11,796 nucleotides of DNA from Bacteroidota bacterium (GCA_023433755.1 JAEYUA010000003.1:1-11796); one strand, 5' to 3'. Shown: positions 5,926 through 11,796, counted from the stretch's first letter. Numbers and translations: made by a program. The notes: generated by a model not told the origin, from the letters alone.

Positions 5926-6126
5926 TTAATAAGAACTTTCCTGGTCCTGCCCCTTTCCTTCAGCACGGGTGCGAAGGATGAGCCAGAAAAACAAAGGAAT
6001 GGTTCCAAACAGCAAGCCATACCAGGCAGCACTGATGGTTAGCCCGTTCCTGATAACGATGGCATTGGCCAGTAAAACCGTTAATAGAAGCAGGCCTGTA
6101 AGGGATATCTTACGGTCTGTATACAT
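5926..6126 (-). CDS. Small two-helix membrane protein
   Basis: The product is 66 residues from the ATG at 6126. The frame continues upstream to a TTG at 6156, but the ATG form starts sensibly with a basic MYTDRK before the first helix. Two hydrophobic segments (about 8-26 and 33-52) are separated by a short turn (IRNGLTI), followed by a hydrophilic, Gln/Glu-rich tail. Both ends are probably cytoplasmic by charge. I recognise no family. It is the first gene of the minus-strand cluster and starts 40 bases beyond the terminator of the structured RNA unit upstream, so it has either its own promoter or depends on read-through of that terminator. Confidence 0.6.
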   Translation of the reverse strand: MYTDRKISLTGLLLLTVLLANAIVIRNGLTISAAWYGLLFGTIPLFFWLILRTRAEGKGQDQESSY

Positions 6127-6165
6127 AACAAAAATTCTTAGAGGTAAAACAATCAAAGACTGGTC

Positions 6166-6199
6166 AAAAAATCCCCGTAACCTCAGGTTCAGGCCGGGG
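6166..6199 (-). terminator. Intrinsic terminator of the structured RNA unit
   Basis: The stem CCCCG/CGGGG (6195-6199 with 6173-6177) encloses a nested small hairpin (6179-6182 with 6186-6189, AACC/GGTT). Read on the minus strand it is followed one base later by six T residues (complement of 6166-6171). It is correctly placed to end transcription from the promoter at 6359-6389, or to act as the terminator of an attenuator for the gene at 6126. Confidence 0.75.
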
Positions 6200-6353
6200 C
6201 GACCGTATTAAAGTCCTTGAAATTGGAGAAGTAATACAGACTGGTACAAAAAGGATAGAATTCAGTGAACGAGCAGGTATAACAATCCCTGGTATCCAGC
6301 AGGAGTACCTGCTGAACAAGTGCGGATTGACGATATGTTATTTTACCTGCCAT
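6189..6353 (-). CDS. Possible leaderless 54-aa ORF inside the structured RNA unit
   Basis: The frame opens at the ATG at 6353, five bases after the -7 box, so the transcript would begin at or next to the start codon. The product has three cysteines in a short span (DCYTCSF, then PFCTS) and an aromatic-rich tail (LYYFSNF); no family is recognised. The frame is also open upstream through the promoter, which is what chance would give, and the same bases form several paired stems. I therefore prefer the RNA reading and list this as the alternative. Confidence 0.2.
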   Translation of the reverse strand: MAGKITYRQSALVQQVLLLDTRDCYTCSFTEFYPFCTSLYYFSNFKDFNTVAPA

Positions 6354-6358
6354 TTCAA

Positions 6359-6389
6359 CAAATTTAAGGAATATATGAGAGAAGGCCAA
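6359..6389 (-). promoter_or_regulatory. Strong Bacteroidota-type promoter (TTG-N20-TAAATTTG)
   Basis: On the minus strand TTG (6389-6387), a 20-bp spacer and TAAATTTG (6366-6359) match the Bacteroidota housekeeping promoter in both boxes and spacing, the best promoter in the window. It drives the structured RNA unit and predicts a start near 6353. Confidence 0.65.
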
Positions 6390-6413
6390 CCTGTGAGGGT
6401 GTTAAAAAAGAAT

Positions 6414-6585
6414 CGTGAGACGTGAGACGTGAGGCGTGAGACGTCAGGCGTGAGACGTGAGAGGGCTTTCTATATGCTGTGCTTACGATGATTACGTGAC
6501 AATTGCCGACCCATTCACGATTCACGGCTCACGTCTCACCAGCCTTCGCTAAAGCTACGGCTGGCGCAGCGATTCATGACTCACC
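6414..6585. repeat. Heptamer-repeat element 2 (CGTGAGA words, with embedded palindrome)
   Basis: The left arm has seven consecutive 7-bp units at exact phase (starts 6414, 6421, 6428, 6435, 6442, 6449, 6456), five of them CGTGAGA and two variants (CGTGAGG, CGTCAGG). The right arm is inverted: ATTCACG 6513, ATTCACG 6520, GCTCACG 6527, TCTCACC 6534, and, after a 31-bp interruption, ATTCATG 6572 and ACTCACC 6579. The interruption contains a separate palindrome (CCAGCC 6539-6544 with GGCTGG 6559-6564). It fills the gap between the divergent structured RNA promoter and the HAD gene. Confidence 0.85.
6539..6564. repeat. REP-like palindrome inside heptamer element 2
   Basis: A 6-bp GC-rich stem with further pairs interrupted by mismatches (TTCGCT opposite AGCTAC) and a 2-base loop gives a cruciform-capable unit. 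It breaks the 7-bp phase of the surrounding array: units on the two sides are 38 bp apart, not a multiple of 7. I recall the word AGCTTTAGCGAAGG as recurring in intergenic DNA of environmental bacteria, but cannot verify that here. Confidence 0.5.
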
Positions 6586-6611
6586 ATATCTTTAGGTCAT
6601 AATTTCTCTCC

Positions 6612-7313
6612 ATGGATTCAGAACTCAGACCGGTCAGGTTCATTTATTTCGATGTGTATGGCACCCTGATCGACACGGCGGATGTAAAAAGAAAGATCAA
6701 CAAAGTACTGGATTCATCGAGGGGATTTATAGTCTGGTATGAAACCCTTCTCCATTACCTGGGTGTTTCCAATGCTACAACCTATTACGATTTCAGGGAT
6801 ATTGCAGTGGCTTCGGCAGAATTAACGGCAAAGAACCTGGGGACTCATTACCATGAAGGAAGTTTTGATGAAGCGCTGGAACTGTTCCGTCACCTTCCCC
6901 TGCAGGAAGGTGCGCAGCAGGGACTTTCTATTTTATATGATCACGGTATCAGGCTGGGCAATCTCACCAACTTTCCTGAAGACATCGTGTACGACCGGCT
7001 CGACAGGACCGGCCTGGTTTCCTATTTTGAATCGACCATTTGTGCCAGCCAGGTTAAAAAATACAAACCTGATACGGCGATGTACCAGCAGGCTATTGAA
7101 AGATGCGGTTGCAAGGCCGGAGAAGTGTTGATGGCCACCATGCATAGCTGGGATCTTTGCGGCGCCAGCTATGCAGGTATGCAAACCGCTCTTGTAGTAC
7201 CGGAAGATGAAAAAATCTTCAGCCTCTCTCCTGCCCCGGTTCACAAGGTTAAAAATATCATGGAACTCGCAAGAAAGATCACAGGCGATTATACCGCATA
7301 CACGGAAGAATAA
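6612..7313 (+). CDS. HAD-superfamily hydrolase, haloacid dehalogenase type II-like
   Basis: This 233-residue cytosolic protein has the four HAD motifs. Motif I is FDVYGTLID (13-21, nucleophile Asp14), motif II LTN (118-120), motif III Lys152 in YKPD, and motif IV HSWDLCGA (178-185, Asp181). Tyr at nucleophile+2 (instead of the Asp used by HAD phosphatases) and the S-W-D-x-x-G-A motif place it near L-2-haloacid dehalogenases. However, the substrate-carboxylate Arg of those enzymes (WRQ, Arg41) appears as Tyr43 (VWYETLL), and the motif IV Asn appears as His178. Dehalogenase activity is therefore doubtful. Residues 22-95 form the helical cap. The ATG at 6612 gives a complete motif I; a TATCTTTA box (6587-6594) is a weak promoter candidate. 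A 7-bp hairpin follows the stop. Confidence 0.85.
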   Translation: MDSELRPVRFIYFDVYGTLIDTADVKRKINKVLDSSRGFIVWYETLLHYLGVSNATTYYDFRDIAVASAELTAKNLGTHYHEGSFDEALELFRHLPLQEGAQQGLSILYDHGIRLGNLTNFPEDIVYDRLDRTGLVSYFESTICASQVKKYKPDTAMYQQAIERCGCKAGEVLMATMHSWDLCGASYAGMQTALVVPEDEKIFSLSPAPVHKVKNIMELARKITGDYTAYTEE

Positions 7314-7322
7314 AGAAAAGAC

Positions 7323-7343
7323 CTGCCTGTTTTATGCAGGCAG
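7323..7343 (+). terminator. Hairpin after the HAD gene, weak terminator
   Basis: A perfect 7-bp stem (CTGCCTG 7323-7329 with CAGGCAG 7337-7343) with a 7-base loop starts ten bases after the stop codon. No T tract follows, so it is not a canonical intrinsic terminator; it may protect the mRNA 3' end or assist factor-dependent termination. Confidence 0.4.
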
Positions 7344-7405
7344 TGTACCAGGTGATCTACGAAAACCTTCTATCAATTTTCACGGTTCCCTTAGACCCGA
7401 AAGTT

Positions 7406-7413
7406 TACATTTG
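7406..7413 (+). promoter_or_regulatory. Promoter -7 box of the M1 aminopeptidase gene (TACATTTG)
   Basis: There is an exact match to TAnnTTTG, 17 bases before the ATG at 7431. Transcription should start near 7419, leaving a leader of only about 12 nt with no Shine-Dalgarno. The -33 element is not clear at standard spacing (only TTTTC or GGTTC words upstream). Confidence 0.6.
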
Positions 7414-7430
7414 TCACATAATTATTGGAT

Positions 7431-9896
7431 ATGAAAAGATTTGTTTTTTCTGGATTTTTGATGATTTCATGCCTGCTGGCATTCTCTCAGGATGGTGAAC
7501 CCGCCCGTAAGGAATACCAGGCAACCCCGGACCGGATCAACAACCTGGTTCATACGAAGCTTGATGCACGCCTTGATTTCAGCACTTCCCAATTGTATGG
7601 TAAGGTCTGGATCACCCTCAAACCTCATTTTTACCAGACTGATTCCCTTGCACTGGATGCCAAAGGAATGGACATCAAAGAAGTGGCAATTGTAAAGAAT
7701 GGAAAAAATATCCCGCTCAAATACACCTATGATAAAATGGTGCTGGATATAGATCTCGATAAAACCTATCGGAATACGGAACAGTACACCATATACATTT
7801 CCTATACTGCAAAGCCCAATGAATACACTGGCCGTGGCAGCGCTGCCATCACCGATGCGAAAGGACTTTATTTTATCAATACCGATGGTTCTGAAAAAGA
7901 CAAGCCCACCCAGGTGTGGACGCAGGGTGAAACAGAAGCCACCTCAGTGTGGGTGCCCACCATTGATAAGCCCAACCAAAAAACTACGCAGGAGATCATG
8001 ATGACCGTGCCTGCGAAATTTGTTACGCTGAGTAATGGAAAGCTGGTAAGCCAGAAAAAAAATACGGATGGTACCCGCACTGATCACTGGAAGATGGATC
8101 AGCCTCATGCGCCGTATTTATTCTTTATGGGTGCCGGTGATTTTGCCGTGGTAAAAGACCAGTACAAAGGCAAGGAAGTAAGTTACTATGTGGATAAAGA
8201 ATATGGCCCTGTTGCCCGCAAAATATTTGGCATGACTCCCGAGATGATGGGCTTTTTCTCACGCATCACCGGTATTGAATACCCATGGGTGAAATACGCG
8301 CAAATGACCGCACATGATTATGTAAGTGGTGCCATGGAAAATACTACGGCAACCCTTCATAGTAATGTGGCACAGCAGGACGCCAGGGAATTACTGGACG
8401 GCAACCGTTGGGAAGAAGTGATTGCCCACGAATTGTTTCACCAGTGGTTTGGCGATTACGTAACCACCGAAAGCTGGAGCAACCTTACACTCAATGAATC
8501 TTTCGCGACTCTTGGATCACAGTTATGGAACGAATACAAATATGGAAAGGACGCTGCTGATGAAGAGCGTTATAATTCCGTGAACGGTTATCTTAACAGC
8601 CGCAGTGAACAAAAAGAACTGGTACGTTTTCATTACCGCGATAAAGAAGACATGTTCGATGCCGTGAGCTATAACAAAGGAGGGGGCATTCTGCAGATGC
8701 TGCGTATCCATATTGGTGAAGAAGCATTCAATAAAGCCATGAACCTGTTCCTGACCAACAATAAATACAAAGCCGCGGAAGCGCACCAGTTACGTCTTGC
8801 TTTTGAAGAAGTGACCGGTAAAGATCTGAACTGGTTTTTCAACCAATGGTATTTCGGAGCCGGTCATCCTGTTCTCGATATCAAATACAACTATATTGAA
8901 TCTGCCAAACAGGTACAGGTGATCGTATCCCAGACACAGCCAGGAAATACATTCCTGCTGCCTGTAAAGATTGATGTATGGCATGGTGCTTCGCCTATGC
9001 GTCATAATGTATGGGTGGACAGCAAGATTGACACCTTCAATTTTGCTTCCATGACCAAACCGGATTTTGTGAATTTTGATGCTGATAAAATCCTTGTTGC
9101 TAAAAAAACAGAAAACAAAACACTGGAAGAATACCTGGCCCAGTACCGGAAAGCCAGGAATTATATCGACAGAAGGGAAGCCATCACTGCTGCCCTGCAA
9201 AAACAGGAAGAAGTAATGGCAGCCACCCTGTTGTCTGAAGCCATTAAAGATCCTTATGGTCCTTTGCGTGCATACACCATCAATAATCTTGATTTCAGCC
9301 TTGAACAGGTGAAAACCTCGCTGCGAGGCGCCCTGCTGGAAGTGGCGCAAAAGGACAAGCATAAACTTGCCAAGGCAGCAGCCATTTCAAAACTGGGACT
9401 TTACAGGGATGCTTCTTACGCTTCCATTTTTAAAGCTGCTGTGAATGATTCTTCATATACGGTTGCCGGTAATGCACTGGAAGCTCTTAACAGGATTGAT
9501 ACCACTACGGCTTATAAAGAAGTTCAGCGTTTATCTGCAATGCCAGCTAAAGGCAAACTCGAAACCGTTATTAAAACCATTACCAGTTCCAAAGATGTTG
9601 GTGCAGGTGATAAGCTGATCCAGGATTTTGTAGACCTTCCATTCGGGCAGGAAAAATTCCAGGCCCTCCAGGGATTGTTCGAATTCATGGCAGCCACCAG
9701 CAATACCAGCCAGTTCAAAAAAGGAGTTGATGCCATCATCACGTTGATGGGACAGATCCCCGAACAGTTCAAAGAGCAAATCAATCCTGCACTGACCGAA
9801 GCCCTCAGGGAATTGCAGAAAGAAAAAAGATCCGGCGGTCTAACCGAAATGGCTGATTATATCGATACAGTACTTACAAAGGAAAAAGGATTCTGA
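7431..9896 (+). CDS. Secreted M1 family zinc aminopeptidase
   Basis: This 821-residue exported metallopeptidase removes N-terminal residues from peptides. The signal peptide MKRFVFSGFLMISCLLAFSQ is cleaved probably after residue 18 or 19. The M1 N-terminal beta domain (about 35-245) leads to the catalytic domain with the substrate-binding GAMEN motif (300-304), the zinc motif HELFH (His333, Glu334, His337) and the third ligand Glu356 in NESF, at the family spacing of 18 residues. NKGG at about 414-417 (SYNKGGGIL) is also conserved. The C-terminal part (about 565-821) is helical, like the HEAT-type tail in this class. I choose the ATG at 7431; a TTG six bases upstream is also in frame but would precede the signal peptide needlessly. 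It is monocistronic, with a promoter box and strong terminator. Confidence 0.95.
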   Translation: MKRFVFSGFLMISCLLAFSQDGEPARKEYQATPDRINNLVHTKLDARLDFSTSQLYGKVWITLKPHFYQTDSLALDAKGMDIKEVAIVKNGKNIPLKYTYDKMVLDIDLDKTYRNTEQYTIYISYTAKPNEYTGRGSAAITDAKGLYFINTDGSEKDKPTQVWTQGETEATSVWVPTIDKPNQKTTQEIMMTVPAKFVTLSNGKLVSQKKNTDGTRTDHWKMDQPHAPYLFFMGAGDFAVVKDQYKGKEVSYYVDKEYGPVARKIFGMTPEMMGFFSRITGIEYPWVKYAQMTAHDYVSGAMENTTATLHSNVAQQDARELLDGNRWEEVIAHELFHQWFGDYVTTESWSNLTLNESFATLGSQLWNEYKYGKDAADEERYNSVNGYLNSRSEQKELVRFHYRDKEDMFDAVSYNKGGGILQMLRIHIGEEAFNKAMNLFLTNNKYKAAEAHQLRLAFEEVTGKDLNWFFNQWYFGAGHPVLDIKYNYIESAKQVQVIVSQTQPGNTFLLPVKIDVWHGASPMRHNVWVDSKIDTFNFASMTKPDFVNFDADKILVAKKTENKTLEEYLAQYRKARNYIDRREAITAALQKQEEVMAATLLSEAIKDPYGPLRAYTINNLDFSLEQVKTSLRGALLEVAQKDKHKLAKAAAISKLGLYRDASYASIFKAAVNDSSYTVAGNALEALNRIDTTTAYKEVQRLSAMPAKGKLETVIKTITSSKDVGAGDKLIQDFVDLPFGQEKFQALQGLFEFMAATSNTSQFKKGVDAIITLMGQIPEQFKEQINPALTEALRELQKEKRSGGLTEMADYIDTVLTKEKGF

Positions 9897-9912
9897 TCCA
9901 CCCGTTTCTAAT

Positions 9913-9945
9913 AAAAAAAGCATCTGCCAGGCAGATGCTTTTTTT
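9913..9945. terminator. Bidirectional intrinsic terminator
   Basis: Seven A residues, a GC-containing stem (GCATCTGCC 9920-9928 with GGCAGATGC 9930-9938) and seven T residues form a perfectly symmetric palindrome. It ends the plus-strand aminopeptidase gene (stop at 9896) and the convergent minus-strand subtilase gene (stop at 9968) alike. Confidence 0.93.
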
Positions 9946-9967
9946 ATTTTCAGTCTCCAGGGATGTA

Positions 9968-11134
9968 TTATTTATGTGCAATCTTATCGGGGCTGCCATC
10001 AGGGTCGCCGATGGCAGTGGAAGACCATTGCATGTTACCACCATTCAATAATAACAGCCCGGCCACATGCGGGGCAGCCATGGAGGTTCCGCTCATGCGT
10101 GCGTATTTTCCATCTTTATAAGTTGATAATATCCTCACTCCAGGTGCTGCGTAATCTACCACGTCATTTCCGAAATTGGAGAAGGAAGCAAAATTGTCCA
10201 GGCTATCGGTTGCTGAAACGGTATAGATGTTCTGGCCGTTTGCACGTCCGGGTGAGAACAGGTTGGCAGCTTTGGAATCGTTACCCGCAGCGATGGCAAT
10301 AAGAATACCTTTATTGGCTACATTCTGCACCTGCTGATCCAGCAGGTCGGATACTTCTTCTTCGCCCAGGCTCAGGTTTACCACATCTCCTGCCCTTGCA
10401 TTGGTACTGATATAATTCAGCGCATTGATGAATGCAGAAAGTGTACCCACACCTTCGCTGTTTAGAACCTTCAGGGCAACGAGGTTGGCACCCGAGGCCA
10501 CACCCAGCACACCTTCCGCATTGTTTTTCGCGCCAATGATTCCTGCCACGTGGGTTCCGTGACCATGGCCGTCATCCGCGGAAGTTTCACCTGAAATAAA
10601 TGAACGGCTTCTTTGTACATCCACATTCAGATCCGGATGATCGGTATCGATACCTGTATCAACAATCCAGGCGGTTTTGCCAATTCCGTTACCATACCCA
10701 ACTTTATGAATATTCCAGGTTACCAGTCTTGGTTCCATTACAGTAAAGCAGGTGCTGAGTGCCATGATCCTGTCAGGCTCCACTGCTTGCACGGCAGGGT
10801 CGGTGCTGAGACTTTGTGCCTGTTCAGCGGAAAGAGAAGCAACGAATCCGCCCATATCACCAATGATCATATCCTTCATAGCTGCAGAGGGAATGTTATG
10901 ATCCATTAATACATCCCTGCTTTTTTGCGAGATGCGGCTGGATGAAACGGACTGGCCGCCGGCTGTAGTTTTATAGACCACGATATACTGTCCGGGAATT
11001 ATTTCACCGTGGGAAGAAGAACGGATAGAATAACAATTTTCCGTTGGTTCTTCTGTCAGGATTTTTTTGTCTTTTTTGGAACAGCCGCTGATGATCACGG
11101 CAGCCGAAAGGATGGCGAAAGGAATCAGGCGCAT
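9968..11134 (-). CDS. Subtilisin-like (S8) serine protease lipoprotein
   Basis: This 388-residue exported endopeptidase starts at the ATG at 11134 with MRLIPFAILSAAVIISGC, whose lipobox (ISGC, Cys18) predicts a lipid anchor. A GTG at 11158 is also in frame but would put a polar stretch ahead of the signal. An inhibitor-I9-like propeptide follows (about 48-122, QYIVVYKTT through DPAVQAVEPDR). The catalytic domain carries Asp159 (IVDTGIDTDHPDL), His192 (GHGTHVAG), oxyanion Asn285 (AAGND) and Ser351 (GTSMAAPHVAG), all intact. It stops soon after the Ser region, with a 20-residue polar tail and no sorting or beta-sandwich domain. It may degrade proteins at the cell surface, complementing the aminopeptidase next door; that link is inference. 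No exact promoter box was found. Confidence 0.95.
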   Translation of the reverse strand: MRLIPFAILSAAVIISGCSKKDKKILTEEPTENCYSIRSSSHGEIIPGQYIVVYKTTAGGQSVSSSRISQKSRDVLMDHNIPSAAMKDMIIGDMGGFVASLSAEQAQSLSTDPAVQAVEPDRIMALSTCFTVMEPRLVTWNIHKVGYGNGIGKTAWIVDTGIDTDHPDLNVDVQRSRSFISGETSADDGHGHGTHVAGIIGAKNNAEGVLGVASGANLVALKVLNSEGVGTLSAFINALNYISTNARAGDVVNLSLGEEEVSDLLDQQVQNVANKGILIAIAAGNDSKAANLFSPGRANGQNIYTVSATDSLDNFASFSNFGNDVVDYAAPGVRILSTYKDGKYARMSGTSMAAPHVAGLLLLNGGNMQWSSTAIGDPDGSPDKIAHK

Positions 11135-11239
11135 AGGAATTGATTGGGTTTCCCCCACAGAGCAGGAAATATGCCAAAGAAGGGGCTTTAACGGGGAATT
11201 ATGTTAAGGGGGTCTTATGGTAGAGGGAGGGGAAAGCTT

Positions 11240-11288
11240 CTAGCTGCTAGAAGCTAGAAGCTAGCAGCTAGTTACTAGTAGCTACCTA
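11240..11288. repeat. Heptamer-repeat element 3 (CTAGNNN words)
   Basis: CTAG recurs at exactly 7-bp steps at 11240, 11247, 11254, 11261, 11268 and 11275, followed by the variant CTAC at 11282. Units are CTAGCTG, CTAGAAG, CTAGAAG, CTAGCAG, CTAGTTA, CTAGTAG, CTACCTA. Because CTAG is self-complementary, the array can form hairpins in several registers, for example AGCTTCTAG (11235-11243) with CTAGAAGCT (11247-11255). The density of CTAG is striking because the word is under-represented in many bacterial genomes. The element lies upstream of the subtilase gene. Confidence 0.85.
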
Positions 11289-11476
11289 AGAGCTGCAAGG
11301 TGCTCATGCAATTAATTCAATAAAATATGGCGTACCAGGTCCAAATTGAAAGGCAGAAAAGAACCAGGATGGGGAATTGAAGGTGATGCATCTCGAAATA
11401 TAATAGTGTCATTGCTTGAGATTGATGAATGATCATGCAGGGTTAATGTTAACAATCCTATTAGTTTTATTAAGGA
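11289..11476. other. Intergenic stretch with no recognised gene
   Basis: AT-rich DNA lies between heptamer element 3 and the stop of the small regulator. A short palindrome (GTTAATGTTAAC-like, 11442-11453) and a weak ATCCT/AGGAT pairing (11456-11474) are seen. Neither has a T tract, and no open frame or promoter box is convincing. Confidence 0.4.
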
Positions 11477-11695
11477 TCATGGTTTCGGAGTTTCCTCTAC
11501 ATATTCGAGGATATCAGAGGGCTGGCAATTCAATGCCTTGCAAATGGCTTCCAGTGTGCTGAAGCGGATAGCTTTTGCCTTTCCGGTTTTTAAAATGGAC
11601 AGGTTTGAAAGGGTGATTTCCACTTTTTCCGACAGCTCATTGAGTGACATTTTACGCCTGGCCATCATCACGTCGAGGTTTACGATGATCGGCAT
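11477..11695 (-). CDS. Small Cro/CI-type (XRE, YozG-like) transcriptional regulator
   Basis: This 72-residue protein is essentially one helix-turn-helix domain. Helix 1 covers the start (VNLDVMMARR), the HTH pair lies at about 17-36 (SLNELSEKV, turn, TLSNLSILKTG), and the last two helices contain FSTLEAICKALNCQPSDILEY (45-65), the standard end of this class. It should bind DNA as a dimer. The upstream gene encodes a DUF2975 membrane protein whose TAG ends one base before this ATG (TAG-T-ATG). That is the usual pairing for YozG-like regulators, so the two are almost certainly co-transcribed and possibly translationally coupled. Its target is unknown; autoregulation is a reasonable guess. Confidence 0.92.
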   Translation of the reverse strand: MPIIVNLDVMMARRKMSLNELSEKVEITLSNLSILKTGKAKAIRFSTLEAICKALNCQPSDILEYVEETPKP

Positions 11696-11696
11696 A

Positions 11697-11796
11697 CTAT
11701 ACAGTTAAATCTGTTTCATTCTGAATATCGATACCCTTTTTAAAGATGACAGCTATGATATAAATGACAGCAGCCATGATGATAAAGGCCTGGCTG
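11697..11796 (-). CDS. DUF2975 membrane protein, C-terminal end (cut by right edge)
   Basis: Thirty-two codons are visible before the TAG at 11697-11699: a hydrophobic helix (AFIIMAAVIYIIAVIF) followed by KKGIDIQNETDLTV. The ending IF-K-[KR]-G-[IV]-x-[IL]-Q-x-E-x-DLTV is characteristic of DUF2975 proteins, small four-helix membrane proteins that sit directly upstream of YozG-type XRE regulators. The regulator begins one base after the stop. The start and the rest lie beyond the right edge. Function of the family is not established; it may sense a membrane signal for its partner. Confidence 0.75.
   Translation of the reverse strand, partial: SQAFIIMAAVIYIIAVIFKKGIDIQNETDLTV

Larger units (their letters stand above)
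6166..6353 (-). ncRNA. Structured approximately 190-nt RNA with own promoter and terminator
   Basis: Transcription predicted from the promoter at 6359-6389 and the terminator at 6166-6199 yields about 188 nt. The 5' half folds as nested stems: 6344-6350 with 6273-6279 (7 bp), 6324-6329 with 6283-6288 (6 bp) and 6308-6314 with 6297-6303 (7 bp, 4-base loop), separated by internal loops. The 3' half has an 8-bp stem (6232-6239 with 6203-6210, one G-U) and then the terminator. Length and the bubble-containing long hairpin recall 6S-type RNA, but the 5' and 3' ends do not pair as in classical 6S, so no family is assigned. A 54-codon frame (ATG 6353 to TGA 6189, MAGKITYRQS...) coexists and could instead be a leaderless small gene. 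It could also be an attenuating leader of the downstream cluster. Confidence 0.5.

Noticed and set aside
6179..6191. GAACCTGA-like word in the structured RNA, reminiscent of part of the TPP riboswitch
   Set aside because: The other conserved TPP elements (CUGAGA and the following CUGG..CCAG helix) are absent, and the word is part of the terminator's inner hairpin.
6414..6585. Possible CRISPR array because of regular repeats
   Set aside because: Period is 7 bp with no spacers and the arms are inverted; no cas genes nearby.
8523..9362. Minus-strand open frames opposite the M1 aminopeptidase
   Set aside because: Phe/His/Ile-rich translations typical of antisense reading; no domain or start signal, and the sense gene is complete.
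11134..11158. GTG start for the subtilase, adding eight residues
   Set aside because: The added residues are polar and would precede a well-formed lipoprotein signal that starts naturally at the ATG at 11134.

Overview
The window looks like a chromosomal stretch from a member of the Bacteroidota, most likely Chitinophagaceae. The evidence is the Bacteroidota-type promoter -7 boxes (TAnnTTTG, exact at 1788-1795, 6359-6366 and 7406-7413), the scarcity of strong Shine-Dalgarno sites, the AT-leaning intergenic DNA, and several protein types common in that group. These include a lipocalin-like lipoprotein with an Asp-rich loop, a small 'PRPP synthetase-like' protein, a secreted M1 aminopeptidase and a subtilase lipoprotein. 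The family placement is inference; no rRNA or marker gene is present.

Left end to 2.9 kb: the 5' end of a single-domain response regulator runs off the left edge on the minus strand, possibly preceded by a tightly spaced small membrane ORF. A 76-aa unknown protein on the plus strand overlaps, tail to tail, an NhaA Na+/H+ antiporter. Then come a small conserved protein of the misnamed PRPP-synthetase-like family and a lipocalin-like lipoprotein, separated by an elaborate imperfect hairpin. 2.9-3.9 kb: a minus-strand terminator with no gene in front of it, an OsmC-like protein lacking the second family cysteine, two candidate small RNAs, and the first heptamer-repeat element.

3.86-6.4 kb: a probable minus-strand cluster reads, in transcription order, small two-TM protein, unknown soluble protein, Rnk/GreA-like RNA polymerase-binding protein, AI-2E-type membrane protein. 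Upstream of it is an approximately 190-nt unit with its own good promoter, nested stems and an intrinsic terminator. I read it as a non-coding RNA or attenuating leader; a 54-codon ORF lies inside it.

6.4-9.95 kb: a second heptamer-repeat element, a HAD-superfamily protein of the haloacid dehalogenase type II kind, and a secreted M1 aminopeptidase with an exact -7 box and a very short predicted leader. A near-perfect bidirectional terminator separates it from the convergent subtilisin-like lipoprotein (9968-11134). Right end: a third heptamer-repeat element, then a small Cro/CI-type regulator one base downstream of a DUF2975 membrane protein cut by the right edge, a known regulator/membrane-protein pairing.

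Most genes are housekeeping or surface-proteolysis functions. The unusual content is between genes: three repeat elements, each built of a different 7-bp word at exact 7-bp period, and two or three compact transcription units that look like small RNAs.
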